Source of the DNA: Terriglobia bacterium
GTDB lineage: Bacteria > Acidobacteriota > Terriglobia > JAIQFV01
Assembly: GCA_020073085.1 (NCBI GenBank)
Contig: JAIQFV010000004.1
Span: 1-64,000 of the forward strand
Length of the DNA stretch: 64,000 nt
Reading direction: 5' to 3'
This document shows positions 16,859-26,544 of the stretch, one piece after another. Made by a program: the position numbers and the translations under genes. The stretch's first letter is position 1, and each line of letters starts with the position of its first letter. Below the pieces are notes generated by a model. It made no database searches. It was not told where the DNA came from and was given only the letters and a program-made list of their open reading frames with translations.

Positions 16859-17503
16859 TCAAGCCTTCTTCATCGCGGTCTGCGCCTCCACGGCGGCGTC
16901 GAGGATGTTGGAATAGCAGCCGCACCGGCAGACGTTCCCGGAGATGGCGTAACGCAGCTGCTCCCGCGACAAATCGGGATTACGCCCGATGGCGGCCTTC
17001 AGGGCCATCAACTGGCCGGGAATGCAAAACCCGCACTGCATGGCATCGTGCTTGATGAAAGCCGCCTGGAGGGGATGCAACTGGTCGCCTTTTGCCAGAC
17101 CCTCGATGGTTTCAATCTCGCTGTGTTGGGCGTCGAGGGCCAGCACCGAGCAGGAATAATGCGCGCGGCCGTCCATGACGACGGTGCAGGCCCCACACTC
17201 ACCGCGTGAACAGCCGATCTTGGTGCCGGTCAGGCCCAGATCGTTGCGCAGCACATCCGCCAGCACGGCCCGGTTGTCGACCACCAGACGGTGCGTCTCG
17301 CCGTTGACCTTCAGCATAATCATCGAATGGAACTTGTCGACCTGCGGGGTCTCCGCCGCCAGCAAGGGAGTATCGATGACGCCAAGATCCACGGTCGACA
17401 ACACTGCCGTGGTCGCCGCCGCGGTGCCGACCGTCGCCACAAATTCGCGCCGCGTGAGAGAGAATTCACCAGACTTGGATTGATTTGCTACTTCTTCAGG
17501 CAT
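16859..17503 (-). CDS. Tat-exported 2Fe-2S subunit (PaoA-like)
   Basis: A 214-residue iron-sulfur subunit. The ATG at 17503 has AAGGAG about seven bases upstream, so I prefer it over 17518. The N-terminus has a twin-arginine signal (SLTRREFVATVGTAAATTAV), so the folded complex is probably exported to the periplasm, as for PaoABC. A plant-type ferredoxin domain has CSRGECGACTVVMDGRAHYS and a following Cys. An alpha-helical 2Fe-2S domain has CGFCIPGQ and CRCGCYSNI. It is the first gene of the operon. The order here is small, large, FAD subunit, whereas paoABC of E. coli runs small, FAD, large. Confidence 0.93.
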   Translation of the reverse strand: MPEEVANQSKSGEFSLTRREFVATVGTAAATTAVLSTVDLGVIDTPLLAAETPQVDKFHSMIMLKVNGETHRLVVDNRAVLADVLRNDLGLTGTKIGCSRGECGACTVVMDGRAHYSCSVLALDAQHSEIETIEGLAKGDQLHPLQAAFIKHDAMQCGFCIPGQLMALKAAIGRNPDLSREQLRYAISGNVCRCGCYSNILDAAVEAQTAMKKA

Positions 17504-17759
17504 GGAGAGCTCCTTCATCGTTAAGGCTCTTTCATGGTTAGGGATTGAAGGCTGAAATGGAGATGAAAGTACACTTGTTAAAACACATGGGATTTTTCGA
17601 GGTCCGCCGATAAAGCCGAACGCCCCGGGAAAATCGGAATTTCCTCACCGGACCCCGTGTTACGACGGATCCGTGATTAGGGAAAATTGATGAACCGTAA
17701 TGATAACCCAAATGCAGGGCAAAGAGTGCAAGAAAAATACAAATGGGGAGTTTGAAAAA

Positions 17760-17808
17760 GTATGAATGTCGGGATGTGTTTTCCTTTTATTCATACCTTT
17801 TTGGTATG
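17760..17808. promoter_or_regulatory. Cluster of GTATG/CATAC half sites
   Basis: GTATGAAT and ATTCATAC form an inverted repeat with a 21-bp spacer. CATACC and GGTATG form a second dyad with a TTTTT loop, and the two share the middle half site. The site lies about 260 bp from both divergent start codons. An operator is an inference from symmetry only. Confidence 0.35.
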
Positions 17809-18014
17809 GTCGTGTAGAAACCGAATTGTGGTTCGCAGTCCTTGCGGAGAAACTGCGGTGGCCTGTCACAAAGTCGTAATAGCAGTCTGAATAAATTCGG
17901 AAACTCTGGCTGGTGATTTTAGATAACTGAAGACAGTTGGTGTTTGTCAAACGAACAGGTTTGTGTGAAGTAGAATGTGCATAAGTCTTTTTGTGTTAAT
18001 CAAAATCAAACATG

Positions 18015-18056
18015 CTTTACACAAAAGCGTTGCGCTGTAGTATACTTTACGCAAAA
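18015..18056 (+). promoter_or_regulatory. Promoter with 12-bp direct repeat upstream of fic
   Basis: CTTTACACAAAA (18015-18026) recurs as CTTTACGCAAAA (18045-18056), exactly 30 bp or about three helical turns apart. TTTACA at 18016 with TATACT at 18041 makes a plausible promoter with a slightly long 19-bp spacing. Transcription would start close to the ATG at 18065, which lacks a ribosome site, so the message may be leaderless. The repeats overlap the promoter and could be an autorepression site. Confidence 0.45.
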
Positions 18057-18064
18057 CTACAACC

Positions 18065-19174
18065 ATGAAACCTTTTCAGCCGGAACAATTACCCATCGAA
18101 ACCATTGAATGGAAGTCGCTTATTCCACAGATTGGGAAAGCAAACCGAGCGATTGCTGGTTTTGAAGGTGTTCTTTACAGTGTTCCCAATCCCGATGTCT
18201 TGCTATCCCCGCTCACCACACAAGAGGCGGTCATTTCCTCCCGGATTGAAGGGACCCAAGCGAATCTAGAAGAAGTGTTCAAGTTCGAAGCTGGCGAGGA
18301 AGTGGCAGATGAGTCTCGTCGCTTGGATATCCAGGAAATAATCAATTACCGCCGTGCCCTTTTCCGAGCTGAGGAAATGTTAAAGGAGAAACCCCTTGGT
18401 TTGAATACGCTACTCGAACTCCATAATATATTGCTTGACAGCGTCCGGGGATATAACAAAGGACGTGGAAGATTCCGAACAACTCAGAATTGGATTGGCA
18501 AGCACGGCACTCCAATCGAGCAGGCCGACTTCATTCCGCCATCCCCCATGTTTCTCATGAACCATCTTAGTAATTGGGAGAAGTATTATCACGCAGAGGA
18601 ACGCGATCCCCTGGTTCAATTAGCTGTAGTTCATGCCCAGTTCGAAATCATCCATCCGTTTATCGATGGAAACGGCCGGATTGGTCGCATGTTGATACCA
18701 CTGTTTCTCTCCGAGAAAAAACTCTTAAGCCGCCCCAGTTATTACCTCTCGGCCTACTTTGAAGCCCACCGCGATGAGTATGTACAGGGAATGCGAGAAC
18801 TCGGGTCCCCTGGGAGTTGGACTCGATGGGTCTCTTTTTTCCTTACTGCTCTCATCGCACAAGCCGAAGTCAACTCTGCGAAAGCCAGAGCCATTCAAGA
18901 CCTGTACGATGGGCTCAAGGCTCGGGTAATTGGTCTCACTCGTTCCCAATTCGCGATCCCGATGCTCGATCGACTTTTCGAGCGTCCCATTTTCCGCAGT
19001 AGCGATCTGACCTCGCGCGAGGATATGCCGAGCACCCCCATGGTCATGTCCATGTTGAGGAGTCTGAAGCAAGCCGGTATTCTTAAGGTGGTTCGAGAAG
19101 GGAGCGGGCGTCGACCACAGGTGCTTGCTTTGGCACTGCTCATCAATCTCTGCGAAGGCAAGGAAGTTCTGTAA
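18065..19174 (+). CDS. Fic family AMPylator with N-terminal inhibitory helix
   Basis: A 369-residue Fic protein that would transfer AMP from ATP to hydroxyl side chains of target proteins. The catalytic motif HPFIDGNGRIGR (about residues 199-210) is complete. The inhibitory helix motif S-x-x-x-E-G is present near the N-terminus (SSRIEGT, about residues 58-64), placing it with self-inhibited class II enzymes. A Fic_N domain precedes the core, and a C-terminal winged-helix segment (about 300-360) suggests DNA binding and autoregulation. DNA around it is less GC-rich than the nuo operon. It occupies the place just upstream of nuoC where nuoA and nuoB are usually found, which suggests insertion by transfer. 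Confidence 0.94.
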   Translation: MKPFQPEQLPIETIEWKSLIPQIGKANRAIAGFEGVLYSVPNPDVLLSPLTTQEAVISSRIEGTQANLEEVFKFEAGEEVADESRRLDIQEIINYRRALFRAEEMLKEKPLGLNTLLELHNILLDSVRGYNKGRGRFRTTQNWIGKHGTPIEQADFIPPSPMFLMNHLSNWEKYYHAEERDPLVQLAVVHAQFEIIHPFIDGNGRIGRMLIPLFLSEKKLLSRPSYYLSAYFEAHRDEYVQGMRELGSPGSWTRWVSFFLTALIAQAEVNSAKARAIQDLYDGLKARVIGLTRSQFAIPMLDRLFERPIFRSSDLTSREDMPSTPMVMSMLRSLKQAGILKVVREGSGRRPQVLALALLINLCEGKEVL

Positions 19175-19528
19175 AGGACGCTATTTTAATGATGCGGTGT
19201 GGTGGAAAAGATCGGGAGCGGAGAGAAGTGAGGGTCTGATTCGAATTCACGCGAGATTTCATGGCAGACTTCTGCCGATCCGACGGTTCAATTGACTGGG
19301 AGAAACTCGCCTCTTTTAATTCCTCAAAGAAAGTGTCCAAGTAGGTCCGCTCATTGACCTTTCGCCTCGAACACGCAATGGTGTTCAACCACGGAATCAC
19401 CGATTTTGCGAGAGGGGATAATGAGCGGGCAAATTGACATTTGAATGCCGCTATATTATCATCGCGCCTTTGTTTGATGACGGGCTGACCTGCCACTGAA
19501 ACACACCTCAGAATGCCGCACTTTATGA
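19175..19528. other. Intergenic region upstream of nuoC
   Basis: No gene is supported here, in particular no nuoA or nuoB. The DNA is of moderate GC and presumably carries the nuo operon promoter. I could not single out a convincing -35/-10 pair. Confidence 0.5.
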
Positions 19529-20194
19529 GTGAACATGCCTGACGAAATCAAGAAAGACCAACCCGAACCAAAACCGCCCGCGCCGGATTCCGCCAAACCT
19601 GCGGCCCCTCCGCCGCCGGCGGGACAAATGCCGGGACATCCTTCAGTTAGCGAAAAGAAACTGGCCACCAAGGCGGCCGCCGCCGTCTCGACCCCGTGGA
19701 CCTCACCTTTGGTCGAGGAGATCAATAAACGGTTTCAAGGTTCAGTGATCGAAGCGCACACCATGGTCGGTCAAAACGTCATCATATTAGCCACCCCATC
19801 GCTCATCGATATATGTAAGTTCGTGCGCGAAAACGAAGTCATGCCCTGCGACTACCTGGTAGACGTCACGGCCGTCGATTATCCATCCCGCGAGAAACGC
19901 TTCGATGTGGTCTATGTCCTCCACTCGTTCAAGACGAATGAGCGCGTGCGCTTGAAGGTCTATGTGGCCGAAAACGAAACCATCCCCAGCGTGACCTCTC
20001 TTTGGCCAACCGCCAACTGGCTGGAACGGGAGGTGTTCGACATGTTCGGGATCAAGTTCACGGGTCATCCCGACCTGAAACGGATCCTCCTGCCGGAAGG
20101 ATGGAAAGGGCATCCCCTTCGCAAGGATTATCACATTCAGCAGATGGATGACGAGTGGGTGAAAGCGAATTTGAATATCGAGACCGGGCAGTAG
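19529..20194 (+). CDS. nuoC: NADH-quinone oxidoreductase subunit C
   Basis: A 221-residue NuoC, a peripheral-arm subunit of complex I that docks between NuoB and NuoD. The start is GTG at 19529 or ATG at 19535, two codons later. An unusual Pro/Ala/Lys-rich N-terminal extension of about 60 residues precedes the conserved domain. The family signature is [20 protein letters not shown] (about residues 168-187), followed by [17 protein letters not shown]. It is first in the nuo gene run and is separate from NuoD, not fused as in E. coli. Confidence 0.95.
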   Translation: MNMPDEIKKDQPEPKPPAPDSAKPAAPPPPAGQMPGHPSVSEKKLATKAAAAVSTPWTSPLVEEINKRFQGSVIEAHTMVGQNVIILATPSLIDICKFVRENEVMPCDYLVDVTAVDYPSREKRFDVVYVLHSFKTNERVRLKVYVAENETIPSVTSLWPTANWLEREVFDMFGIKFTGHPDLKRILLPEGWKGHPLRKDYHIQQMDDEWVKANLNIETGQ

Positions 20195-20230
20195 AAGAAT
20201 CACCGCTGAGGCACAGAGAGCGCGGAGTTT

Positions 20231-21379
20231 ATGGCAGACGTTGAAGAAAAGGTCATCACGGCGCCCCACGACCATGACACGTTCCTGGATTCCAGTGAAC
20301 TGGTCATCAACATGGGCCCGCAGCATCCGGCGACGCACGGCGTGTACCGCGTGCGGCTTCACCTGGACGGCGAGAAGGTCCTGGGGGCGGAGTCCTACAT
20401 CGGGTACTTGCATCGCGGCGTTGAAAAACTCGGCGAGCACGGCGATTACCGCCACTACGGGCCGATCCTCGACCGCATGGATTATGTGGCCTCGGTGTCG
20501 AACAACCTCGGCTATTGCGAAGCGGTCGAGAAACTACTCGGCGTCCAGGTTCCGCCGCGGGCCCAGTACCTCCGGGTGATCCTGACAGAACTTCAGCGGA
20601 TTGCCAGTCACCTGGTGTGGCTGGGAACGCACGCCATGGACATCGGGGCGATGACCATCTTCCTGTATTGCTTTCGCGAGCGCGAGAAAATCCTCAATAT
20701 ATTCGAAAAATACTTCGGGGCGCGCCTCACGACGAATTCATTTCGTATTGGGGGACTGCAATTTGACACCTATGAAGGATTCGAGGCCGAATGCCTCGAT
20801 TTCTGCAACGATTTTCCCCGGCGCATTGCCGAGTATGAGCAGATCCTTAGCGACAATCGAATCTGGATCGGGCGGACCCGTGGCATTGGCATCCTGAAGG
20901 CCGAGGATGCGATTGCCCTCGGAGTGACCGGGCCGGTGCTGCGCGGCTCCGGAGTGAAGTTCGATATTCGGAAGGCTTTCCCGTACGAGTGTTACGCCGA
21001 TTTGGATTTTGATATCCCGATCGGGGAGATGGGCGATACTTACGACCGGTACCTGGTGCGAAACGAGGAAATGCGGCAGTCGCGGCGCATCGTGATGCAG
21101 GCCATCGAAAAGCTGCCGGACGGTCCCGTCATGGGAAAGGTCACCAAGGTCATTCGCCCCCCGGCGGGAGAGGTCTATCACGCCATCGAGGCGCCCAAGG
21201 GAGAGCTGGGTTTCTTCGTCGTGAGTGACGGGACGACCACGCCGTACCGCACGCGCATCCGGCCGCCCTCGTTTGTGAACCTCCAGGCTTTGCCGTCCAT
21301 GGTGCGCGGGCAGCTGGTGGCCGATGTGGTGGCCATTATCGGCACGATCGATATCGTTTTAGGGGAGATTGACCGGTGA
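20231..21379 (+). CDS. nuoD: NADH-quinone oxidoreductase subunit D
   Basis: A 382-residue NuoD (49-kDa homologue), which forms the quinone-binding site with NuoB. It shows [20 protein letters not shown] (about residues 23-42) with the conserved histidines at the quinone cavity, the helix [14 protein letters not shown], and the C-terminal quinone-site region ending in [10 protein letters not shown]. The gap from nuoC is 36 bp and contains one arm of an ACCGCTGAGGC-type repeat. The MidA homologue at 9851-11041 belongs to the family that methylates this subunit in mitochondria. Confidence 0.97.
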   Translation: MADVEEKVITAPHDHDTFLDSSELVINMGPQHPATHGVYRVRLHLDGEKVLGAESYIGYLHRGVEKLGEHGDYRHYGPILDRMDYVASVSNNLGYCEAVEKLLGVQVPPRAQYLRVILTELQRIASHLVWLGTHAMDIGAMTIFLYCFREREKILNIFEKYFGARLTTNSFRIGGLQFDTYEGFEAECLDFCNDFPRRIAEYEQILSDNRIWIGRTRGIGILKAEDAIALGVTGPVLRGSGVKFDIRKAFPYECYADLDFDIPIGEMGDTYDRYLVRNEEMRQSRRIVMQAIEKLPDGPVMGKVTKVIRPPAGEVYHAIEAPKGELGFFVVSDGTTTPYRTRIRPPSFVNLQALPSMVRGQLVADVVAIIGTIDIVLGEIDR

Positions 21380-21485
21380 TCGAAAGCCGACTCCCGGGCA
21401 AAACGGACGACCTTGTTTCGATCGCAGGGGTTCAACGCTTGCCATTCCTGATGATTCCACTCTCCAGGTTCTGACTAAAAATCTC

Positions 21486-22514
21486 ATGGTTGAATTTTTC
21501 CTGATTCCTGCGGCGCAAATCCTCATCATCTTCCTGGTCCTCGTGCTCTTTGTGGCATACACCACATATCTCGAGCGGAAGGTGGTGGCGTTCATGCAGG
21601 TCCGCCTCGGCCCCATGCGCGTCGGTCCATACGGGCTGCTACAGCCCATCGCCGATGCCGTGAAGCTGATGTTCAAGGAAGATATCATTCCGGCGGGGGC
21701 CGACAAGTGGCTCTTCATGTTTGCCCCGGTGATCACGATGATTCCGGCCTTTGCGGTCTTCTCCGTGATCCCCTTCAGCGACAGCCATACCACGGTGTTT
21801 GGATATCCGGTTCATCTCTACATCACGGATGTCAACGTGGGAATCCTGTTTGTTCTCGCCTTGTCCTCGATTGGGGTGTTCGGGATCATCCTGGGGGGAT
21901 GGGCATCGAACTCCAAATATCCCTTGCTCGGCTCACTGCGCTCCGCTGCCCAGATGGTGAGCTATGAAGTGGCCATGGGTTTTGCCATCGTCAGCGTCCT
22001 GATTTACTCGCGCTCGCTCTCCATGATCGACATCGTGAATGCCCAGAAGGACATGGGATGGTGGTTCGCGATCATTCAGCCCGTCGGGTTTCTTATTTAT
22101 CTGATTTGCGGGGTGGCTGAAACCAACCGGGCCCCTTTTGATCTCCCCGAAGCTGAGTCGGAACTGGTGGCCGGGTTTCACACCGAGTACAGCGGGTTCC
22201 GGTTCGCCATCTATTTCCTGGCGGAATACGCCAACATGATCTTGATCTCTTCGATTGCTGTAACACTCTTCTGGGGAGGATGGTTGTCGCCCTTCCCGAA
22301 CGTTAAGGCCCTCTCCTTCCTGCAGGTGGTTCCGGGGGTGGTCTGGTTCTTTTTGAAGGTATATTTCTTCATCTATTTGTATATCTGGTTGCGGGCCACG
22401 CTGCCGCGTTTTCGTTATGACCAGTTGATGAGGGTGGGATGGAAATACCTGATCCCGATTTCGATCGGAAATGTCATCCTGACAGCGGTTCTTAGGTTAT
22501 ACTTTCGCACTTAG
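21486..22514 (+). CDS. nuoH: NADH-quinone oxidoreductase subunit H
   Basis: A 342-residue membrane subunit that connects the peripheral arm to the proton pumps. I start it at the ATG at 21486 (MVEFFLIPAAQ). The frame is open from a TTG at 21369, but the extra 39 residues are not family-like. Signatures are YLERKVVAFMQVRLGPMRVG (about residues 26-45), where the quinone tunnel enters, and AETNRAPFDLPEAESELVAG (about 210-229), a conserved acidic loop. About eight helices are expected. Confidence 0.95.
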   Translation: MVEFFLIPAAQILIIFLVLVLFVAYTTYLERKVVAFMQVRLGPMRVGPYGLLQPIADAVKLMFKEDIIPAGADKWLFMFAPVITMIPAFAVFSVIPFSDSHTTVFGYPVHLYITDVNVGILFVLALSSIGVFGIILGGWASNSKYPLLGSLRSAAQMVSYEVAMGFAIVSVLIYSRSLSMIDIVNAQKDMGWWFAIIQPVGFLIYLICGVAETNRAPFDLPEAESELVAGFHTEYSGFRFAIYFLAEYANMILISSIAVTLFWGGWLSPFPNVKALSFLQVVPGVVWFFLKVYFFIYLYIWLRATLPRFRYDQLMRVGWKYLIPISIGNVILTAVLRLYFRT

Positions 22515-22522
22515 TTCCCATT

Positions 22523-22557
22523 GTAGGGGCGCACTGTCCGCCGCGGCGGACGCCCCT
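22523..22557. repeat. Palindromic element in the nuoH-nuoI gap
   Basis: AGGGGCG (22525-22531) pairs with CGCCCCT (22551-22557). Inside is the perfect 14-bp palindrome TCCGCCGCGGCGGA (22537-22550), which also occurs at 28305-28318 in the nuoM-nuoN gap. It resembles the GTAGGGGCG element at 14278-14305. Confidence 0.7.
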
Positions 22558-22589
22558 CCTGAGCACGGAAAGCTGGTGAATTCCGAACC

Positions 22590-23072
22590 ATGTATCGTGT
22601 GACAACTTTCAAACCCAAGAGCTTCATCTCGGAGTTTTTCAAATCGATTTTCCTGATCGACTTTATCAAGGGCCTGGTCGTCACCTTTTACTATCAGAAG
22701 CCCAGTGAAAACATCACGGAACAGTATCCCAAGGAACGGCCCAGCGTGGCGGAGCGCTTTCGGGGCGCGCCGCGATTAAACAAGGATCCGGAAAACGGCG
22801 AGACGTTGTGCATCGCCTGCAAGCTTTGCCAGCTCGCCTGTCCCATCGATTGTATTGAGGTAGGTTCGGAAAAGATCGAAAAGAAGAACATCCTGACGAC
22901 GTTCACCTATGATATTGGCCACTGCATGTACTGCGGGCTGTGTGAGGATGCCTGTCCCACCCCCGCACTGGAACTGACCCAGGATTTCGAACTGGCCACC
23001 TATCAGCGGGACTTCATCTGGGACCGGAAACGACTTGAGGACGGGCCCGTCATCACAAAGTACAAGAGGTAA
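22590..23072 (+). CDS. nuoI: NADH-quinone oxidoreductase subunit I
   Basis: A 160-residue NuoI, carrying two [4Fe-4S] clusters (N6a and N6b) that pass electrons toward NuoB. Both motifs are complete: CIACKLCQLACP (about residues 73-84) and CMYCGLCEDACP (about 112-123). The N-terminal amphipathic helix (about residues 8-35) lies on the membrane surface. The following 250 bp to nuoJ contain no gene that I can support. Confidence 0.97.
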   Translation: MYRVTTFKPKSFISEFFKSIFLIDFIKGLVVTFYYQKPSENITEQYPKERPSVAERFRGAPRLNKDPENGETLCIACKLCQLACPIDCIEVGSEKIEKKNILTTFTYDIGHCMYCGLCEDACPTPALELTQDFELATYQRDFIWDRKRLEDGPVITKYKR

Positions 23073-23323
23073 TGTGCGGGCTTCGCATGCCGCGTTGAAG
23101 AACCCGGCGCCGTCATCCGAGGGGAGAACTTGAGTGGCTGTGAGCGGATGGGGGGCCGGTCAAAAGAGCCAGTGACACAATCCACGGATTGTTGTCCAGG
23201 ATTGGTGATCTTTCCTGCAGTATTCCGTTTCCCGCGATTTTGTTTGAGGCTGTCTGAAATCTTTAAAGTCAAGTGGACGCCTCGTGCGCCAAGCAATAGC
23301 CGGCAGGGACGTCAGGTTGAGCG

Positions 23324-23848
23324 ATGACTTTTGACCAAATCCTGTTTTACTGTTTAGCGGTGATCGCCATTGCCTCCGCGCTCATGGTCATCACCCGCCG
23401 CAATCCCGTTCACAGCGCCATGTTTTTGATCACCACCCTCTTCTCGGTGGCAGGGATTTATCTCCAACTGCACGCGGAATTCCTGGCCGCCGTGCAAGTG
23501 ATTGTTTACGTGGGCGGGATCATGGTGCTGTTCCTGTTCGTCATCATGCTGGTCAATCTTGAAGTCGTCAGCACCGAGCGACGCTTCAACAAGCAGTGGA
23601 TTATCGCTTTGATTGCGAGTGCGGCGTTATTGGTTGAGTTTGCCTATGTGATTGTGCGGGGGAAGACGACCCTTCTCCCGCCGGCGACGGGACCGGCCCA
23701 GGACCTGACCCGGAAGAATTCCGAACAAATCGGTTTGATGCTGTATCAGAACTATATGCTCCCTTTTGAAATCGCTTCGCTGCTTCTGCTGGTGGCGATT
23801 ATTGGCGCCGTCATCCTCGCGAAACGGCGCTTGACTTCGGACAAATAG
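23324..23848 (+). CDS. nuoJ: NADH-quinone oxidoreductase subunit J
   Basis: A 174-residue membrane subunit with five predicted helices. NuoJ contains the pi-bulge helix that couples quinone chemistry to proton pumping. Family features are [12 protein letters not shown] (about residues 25-36) and [20 protein letters not shown] (about 57-76). It ends in an ILAKRR motif. The start ATG follows a weak ribosome site. Confidence 0.95.
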   Translation: MTFDQILFYCLAVIAIASALMVITRRNPVHSAMFLITTLFSVAGIYLQLHAEFLAAVQVIVYVGGIMVLFLFVIMLVNLEVVSTERRFNKQWIIALIASAALLVEFAYVIVRGKTTLLPPATGPAQDLTRKNSEQIGLMLYQNYMLPFEIASLLLLVAIIGAVILAKRRLTSDK

Positions 23849-23904
23849 ACGGGCGCCGGCGGACATCCCGGGATTCGAGCCAGTTCAGGCGAGGAAACAG
23901 AACC

Positions 23905-24207
23905 ATGGTGACGACATCAGAATATTTGATTCTTGCGGCGGCGCTGTTCACGATCGGTGTCATCGGAGTGCTGACCCGCCGCAACATCATTATCATCTTT
24001 ATGTCGATTGAGTTGATACTGAACGCCGTCAACATCAATCTGGTCGCTTTTTCAAGCTATTGGCAGCAGTTTACGGGTCAGATTTATGCCATCTTCGTAA
24101 TCACGGTCGCCGCCGCTGAAGCCGCCGTCGGACTCGGCATCATCATCGCGTTGTTCCGGAACAAGGAGACGGTGAATGCCGACGAAATCGATCTGCTGAA
24201 ATGGTAA
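23905..24207 (+). CDS. nuoK: NADH-quinone oxidoreductase subunit K
   Basis: A 100-residue subunit of standard length with three helices and the two conserved membrane glutamates used for proton transfer, in [11 protein letters not shown] and [12 protein letters not shown]. The start ATG at 23905 follows AGGAAAC. NuoK sits between NuoJ and NuoN in the membrane arm and is antiporter-like (MrpC-like). Confidence 0.96.
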   Translation: MVTTSEYLILAAALFTIGVIGVLTRRNIIIIFMSIELILNAVNINLVAFSSYWQQFTGQIYAIFVITVAAAEAAVGLGIIIALFRNKETVNADEIDLLKW

Positions 24208-24217
24208 AGAGAGACTT

Positions 24218-24325
24218 GACCGCCGAGTCGCGGAGACCGCGGAGTATAGATAGATTATAGATAAGGATCAAAACCGCTTTTTACCATTGAAGTTCTGCGT
24301 TTTTGGCGGCTCTGCGGTAAGTTCG
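24218..24325. repeat. ACCGC-GAG inverted repeat in the nuoK-nuoL gap
   Basis: Repeated units like GACCGCCGAGTCGCGGAG (24218-24244) face an imperfect inverted copy at 24294-24325, which reads on the minus strand as TTACCGCAGAGCCGCC. The spacer is AT-rich. A single related arm is found at about 20200-20225 in the nuoC-nuoD gap, and a more distant relative forms the perfect repeat at 5700-5819. Confidence 0.5.
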
Positions 24326-24356
24326 TCTTTGCTTTTCCATGCACCCTTGAATTCTT

Positions 24357-26423
24357 ATGAATTTTCTCAAGTACATCTGGCTGATTCCCCTGCTTCCGCT
24401 GGTGGGTAGCTTCTTCAATGGAGTGTTTGGAAAACGATTCTCCAAAGCCACCGTGGACTTTTTTGCTTTGAGTTCGACCTTGTTATCGTTCCTGTGGTCG
24501 GTGGGTGTGGTGTGGCAATTGTCCCGGCTCGCCCCGGAAGAGCGGGTGTTCAACCTCAATCTCTTCGAATGGATTCCCGCGGGGGCCGCGCTTACCTCGC
24601 ACGGCCTCTCGAATTTCTCGGTCCAATGGGGATATCGCCTGGATCCACTCTCCGCCGTCATGATCCTGGTCGTGACCGGCGTGGGATTCCTCATCCACGT
24701 CTATTCTACCGGATACATGGCCCATGAGCATGGGCCGCGTCTCGGAGGCTATTACCGCTTCTTCTCCTATCTCAACCTGTTCATGTTCTCCATGCTGACG
24801 CTGGTCCTGGCGAACAACTTTGCTTTGATGTTCGTGGGTTGGGAGGGCGTGGGGTTGTGTTCATACCTGCTCATCGGTTTCTACTTTCATAAGAAGAGCG
24901 CGGGGGATGCCGGCAAAAAGGCCTTCATCGTCAACCGGATCGGGGACGCCGGGTTCATGCTCGGCATGTTTCTGATCTTTCAGACGTTTGGCTCGCTGGA
25001 CTTCGGGACGGTCATGGCGAGGGCTGCTGAGGCCCCACGTGAAGCGTTCGGTACGGTCGGAGTGATGACAGCCATTGGAATCCTGTTATTCCTTGGGGCC
25101 ACTGGCAAATCGGCCCAGCTCCCCTTGTACACGTGGTTGCCGGACGCGATGGAGGGCCCCACCCCGGTGAGCGCGCTCATCCACGCGGCGACGATGGTCA
25201 CGGCGGGCGTGTACATGGTGTCTCGCACCAGCGCGATTTACCAGCAAGCCCCGACCGCGATGATGGTGGTGGCGGTGGTGGGAGGGTTGACGGCAATTTT
25301 TGCGGCTTCGATCGGCCTGGTCCAGAACGATATCAAGCGCGTACTGGCCTATTCCACCGTCAGCCAACTGGGTTACATGTTTCTCGCGTGCGGAGTCGGC
25401 GCCTATTTCGTCGGCATCTTCCATCTCATGACACACGCGTTTTTCAAGGCCCTGCTCTTCCTGGGCGCCGGTTCCGTAATCCATTCCTTGAGTGGCGAAC
25501 AGGATTTGCGGCGGATGGGGGCGCTCAAGAACAAGATCCCCAAAACCTATGTGACCATGCTGGCGGCCACGCTCGCGATTTCGGGCATTCCCCCGTTTGC
25601 CGGATTCTTCAGCAAAGACGAGATCTTGTGGCAGGCCTTCTCCAGCGAATATGGCCGGTGGTGGCTCTGGCTGATCGGCGTGGCCGCCGCGCTCATGACG
25701 GCGTTCTACATGTTCCGGCTGATTTTCCTGACGTTTTACAATGAATCGCGGGTCGATCCGGAAGTGGAACATCACATTCACGAATCGCCCTCGAACATGA
25801 TCGTTCCTCTGCAGATTCTTGCCGTGCTTTCGGTGATCGGAGGTTTTGTCCAGATTCCGAAGTTTCTATTCGGAGGCTTTGATGGTTTTGAGCGCTGGCT
25901 TGAGCCGGTATTCAAGCATCCTGCGGCCGAAGCCGGAGCCGCTGCCGTCGAGCACGCCTCACTGGGCGCCGAAGCCAGTCTGGCACTGTTCTCGGTGGTG
26001 GTGGCCTCGATCGGCATCTATCTGGCCTACCGGTTTTATTATCGTCCCTCGTCCGCCCCGGATCGGGCGATGGCATCGGCGCGGCCGGTATATACGGTCC
26101 TGTTCAACAAGTACTACATGGATAAAATCTACGATGCCCTGTTTGTGAACCGCACGAAGGATCTGGGGAATGCCTTGTGGGCCTTCGACCGCGGAGTGAT
26201 CGACGGCGGTGTCAATGGCAGCGGCTGGTTTACGCGGTTCGCGGCCAATGTGTCCTGTTGGTGGGACAAGTGGATCGTCGACGGCCTGGTCAACGTCGTG
26301 GGCTTTACAGTCAAGATCCTGAGCTACCCCCTCCGGATTCTGCAGACCGGCTTCGTGCAGTCCTACGCCTTTTTCATGGTGCTCGGGATCATCGCATTTA
26401 TTTGGCTTTACGTCTTGAGATAG
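24357..26423 (+). CDS. nuoL: NADH-quinone oxidoreductase subunit L
   Basis: A 688-residue distal proton-pumping subunit related to Mrp antiporter subunits. Family features include FVGWEGVGLCSYLLIGFY with the pumping glutamate (about residues 159-176), LYTWLPDAMEGPTPVSALIH (about 257-276) with the key lysine/histidine network around it, and FFSKDEILW. The long C-terminal part (residues 500-688) holds the lateral helix HL that runs along the membrane arm. Length is slightly above typical. Confidence 0.96.
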   Translation: MNFLKYIWLIPLLPLVGSFFNGVFGKRFSKATVDFFALSSTLLSFLWSVGVVWQLSRLAPEERVFNLNLFEWIPAGAALTSHGLSNFSVQWGYRLDPLSAVMILVVTGVGFLIHVYSTGYMAHEHGPRLGGYYRFFSYLNLFMFSMLTLVLANNFALMFVGWEGVGLCSYLLIGFYFHKKSAGDAGKKAFIVNRIGDAGFMLGMFLIFQTFGSLDFGTVMARAAEAPREAFGTVGVMTAIGILLFLGATGKSAQLPLYTWLPDAMEGPTPVSALIHAATMVTAGVYMVSRTSAIYQQAPTAMMVVAVVGGLTAIFAASIGLVQNDIKRVLAYSTVSQLGYMFLACGVGAYFVGIFHLMTHAFFKALLFLGAGSVIHSLSGEQDLRRMGALKNKIPKTYVTMLAATLAISGIPPFAGFFSKDEILWQAFSSEYGRWWLWLIGVAAALMTAFYMFRLIFLTFYNESRVDPEVEHHIHESPSNMIVPLQILAVLSVIGGFVQIPKFLFGGFDGFERWLEPVFKHPAAEAGAAAVEHASLGAEASLALFSVVVASIGIYLAYRFYYRPSSAPDRAMASARPVYTVLFNKYYMDKIYDALFVNRTKDLGNALWAFDRGVIDGGVNGSGWFTRFAANVSCWWDKWIVDGLVNVVGFTVKILSYPLRILQTGFVQSYAFFMVLGIIAFIWLYVLR

Positions 26424-26544
26424 CTAAGCAGGGGGATCCGCCGCGGCCGCTCGCCCGGCAGGAAGCTCGGGTTCAGGTTGGATGCAGATCAACTGTTCAA
26501 TCCAGCCCGTTCATTGATGCGGTTTCATGAGGAGTCATTCGGAC

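Larger units (their letters stand above)
17504..18064. other. Intergenic region between divergent pao-like and fic genes
   Basis: No gene is visible. It is AT-richer than its surroundings and should hold both divergent promoters. A cluster of GTATG-type half sites (GTATGAAT at 17760-17767, ATTCATACC at 17789-17797, GGTATG at 17803-17808) forms nested dyads and could be a regulator site. Confidence 0.5.
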
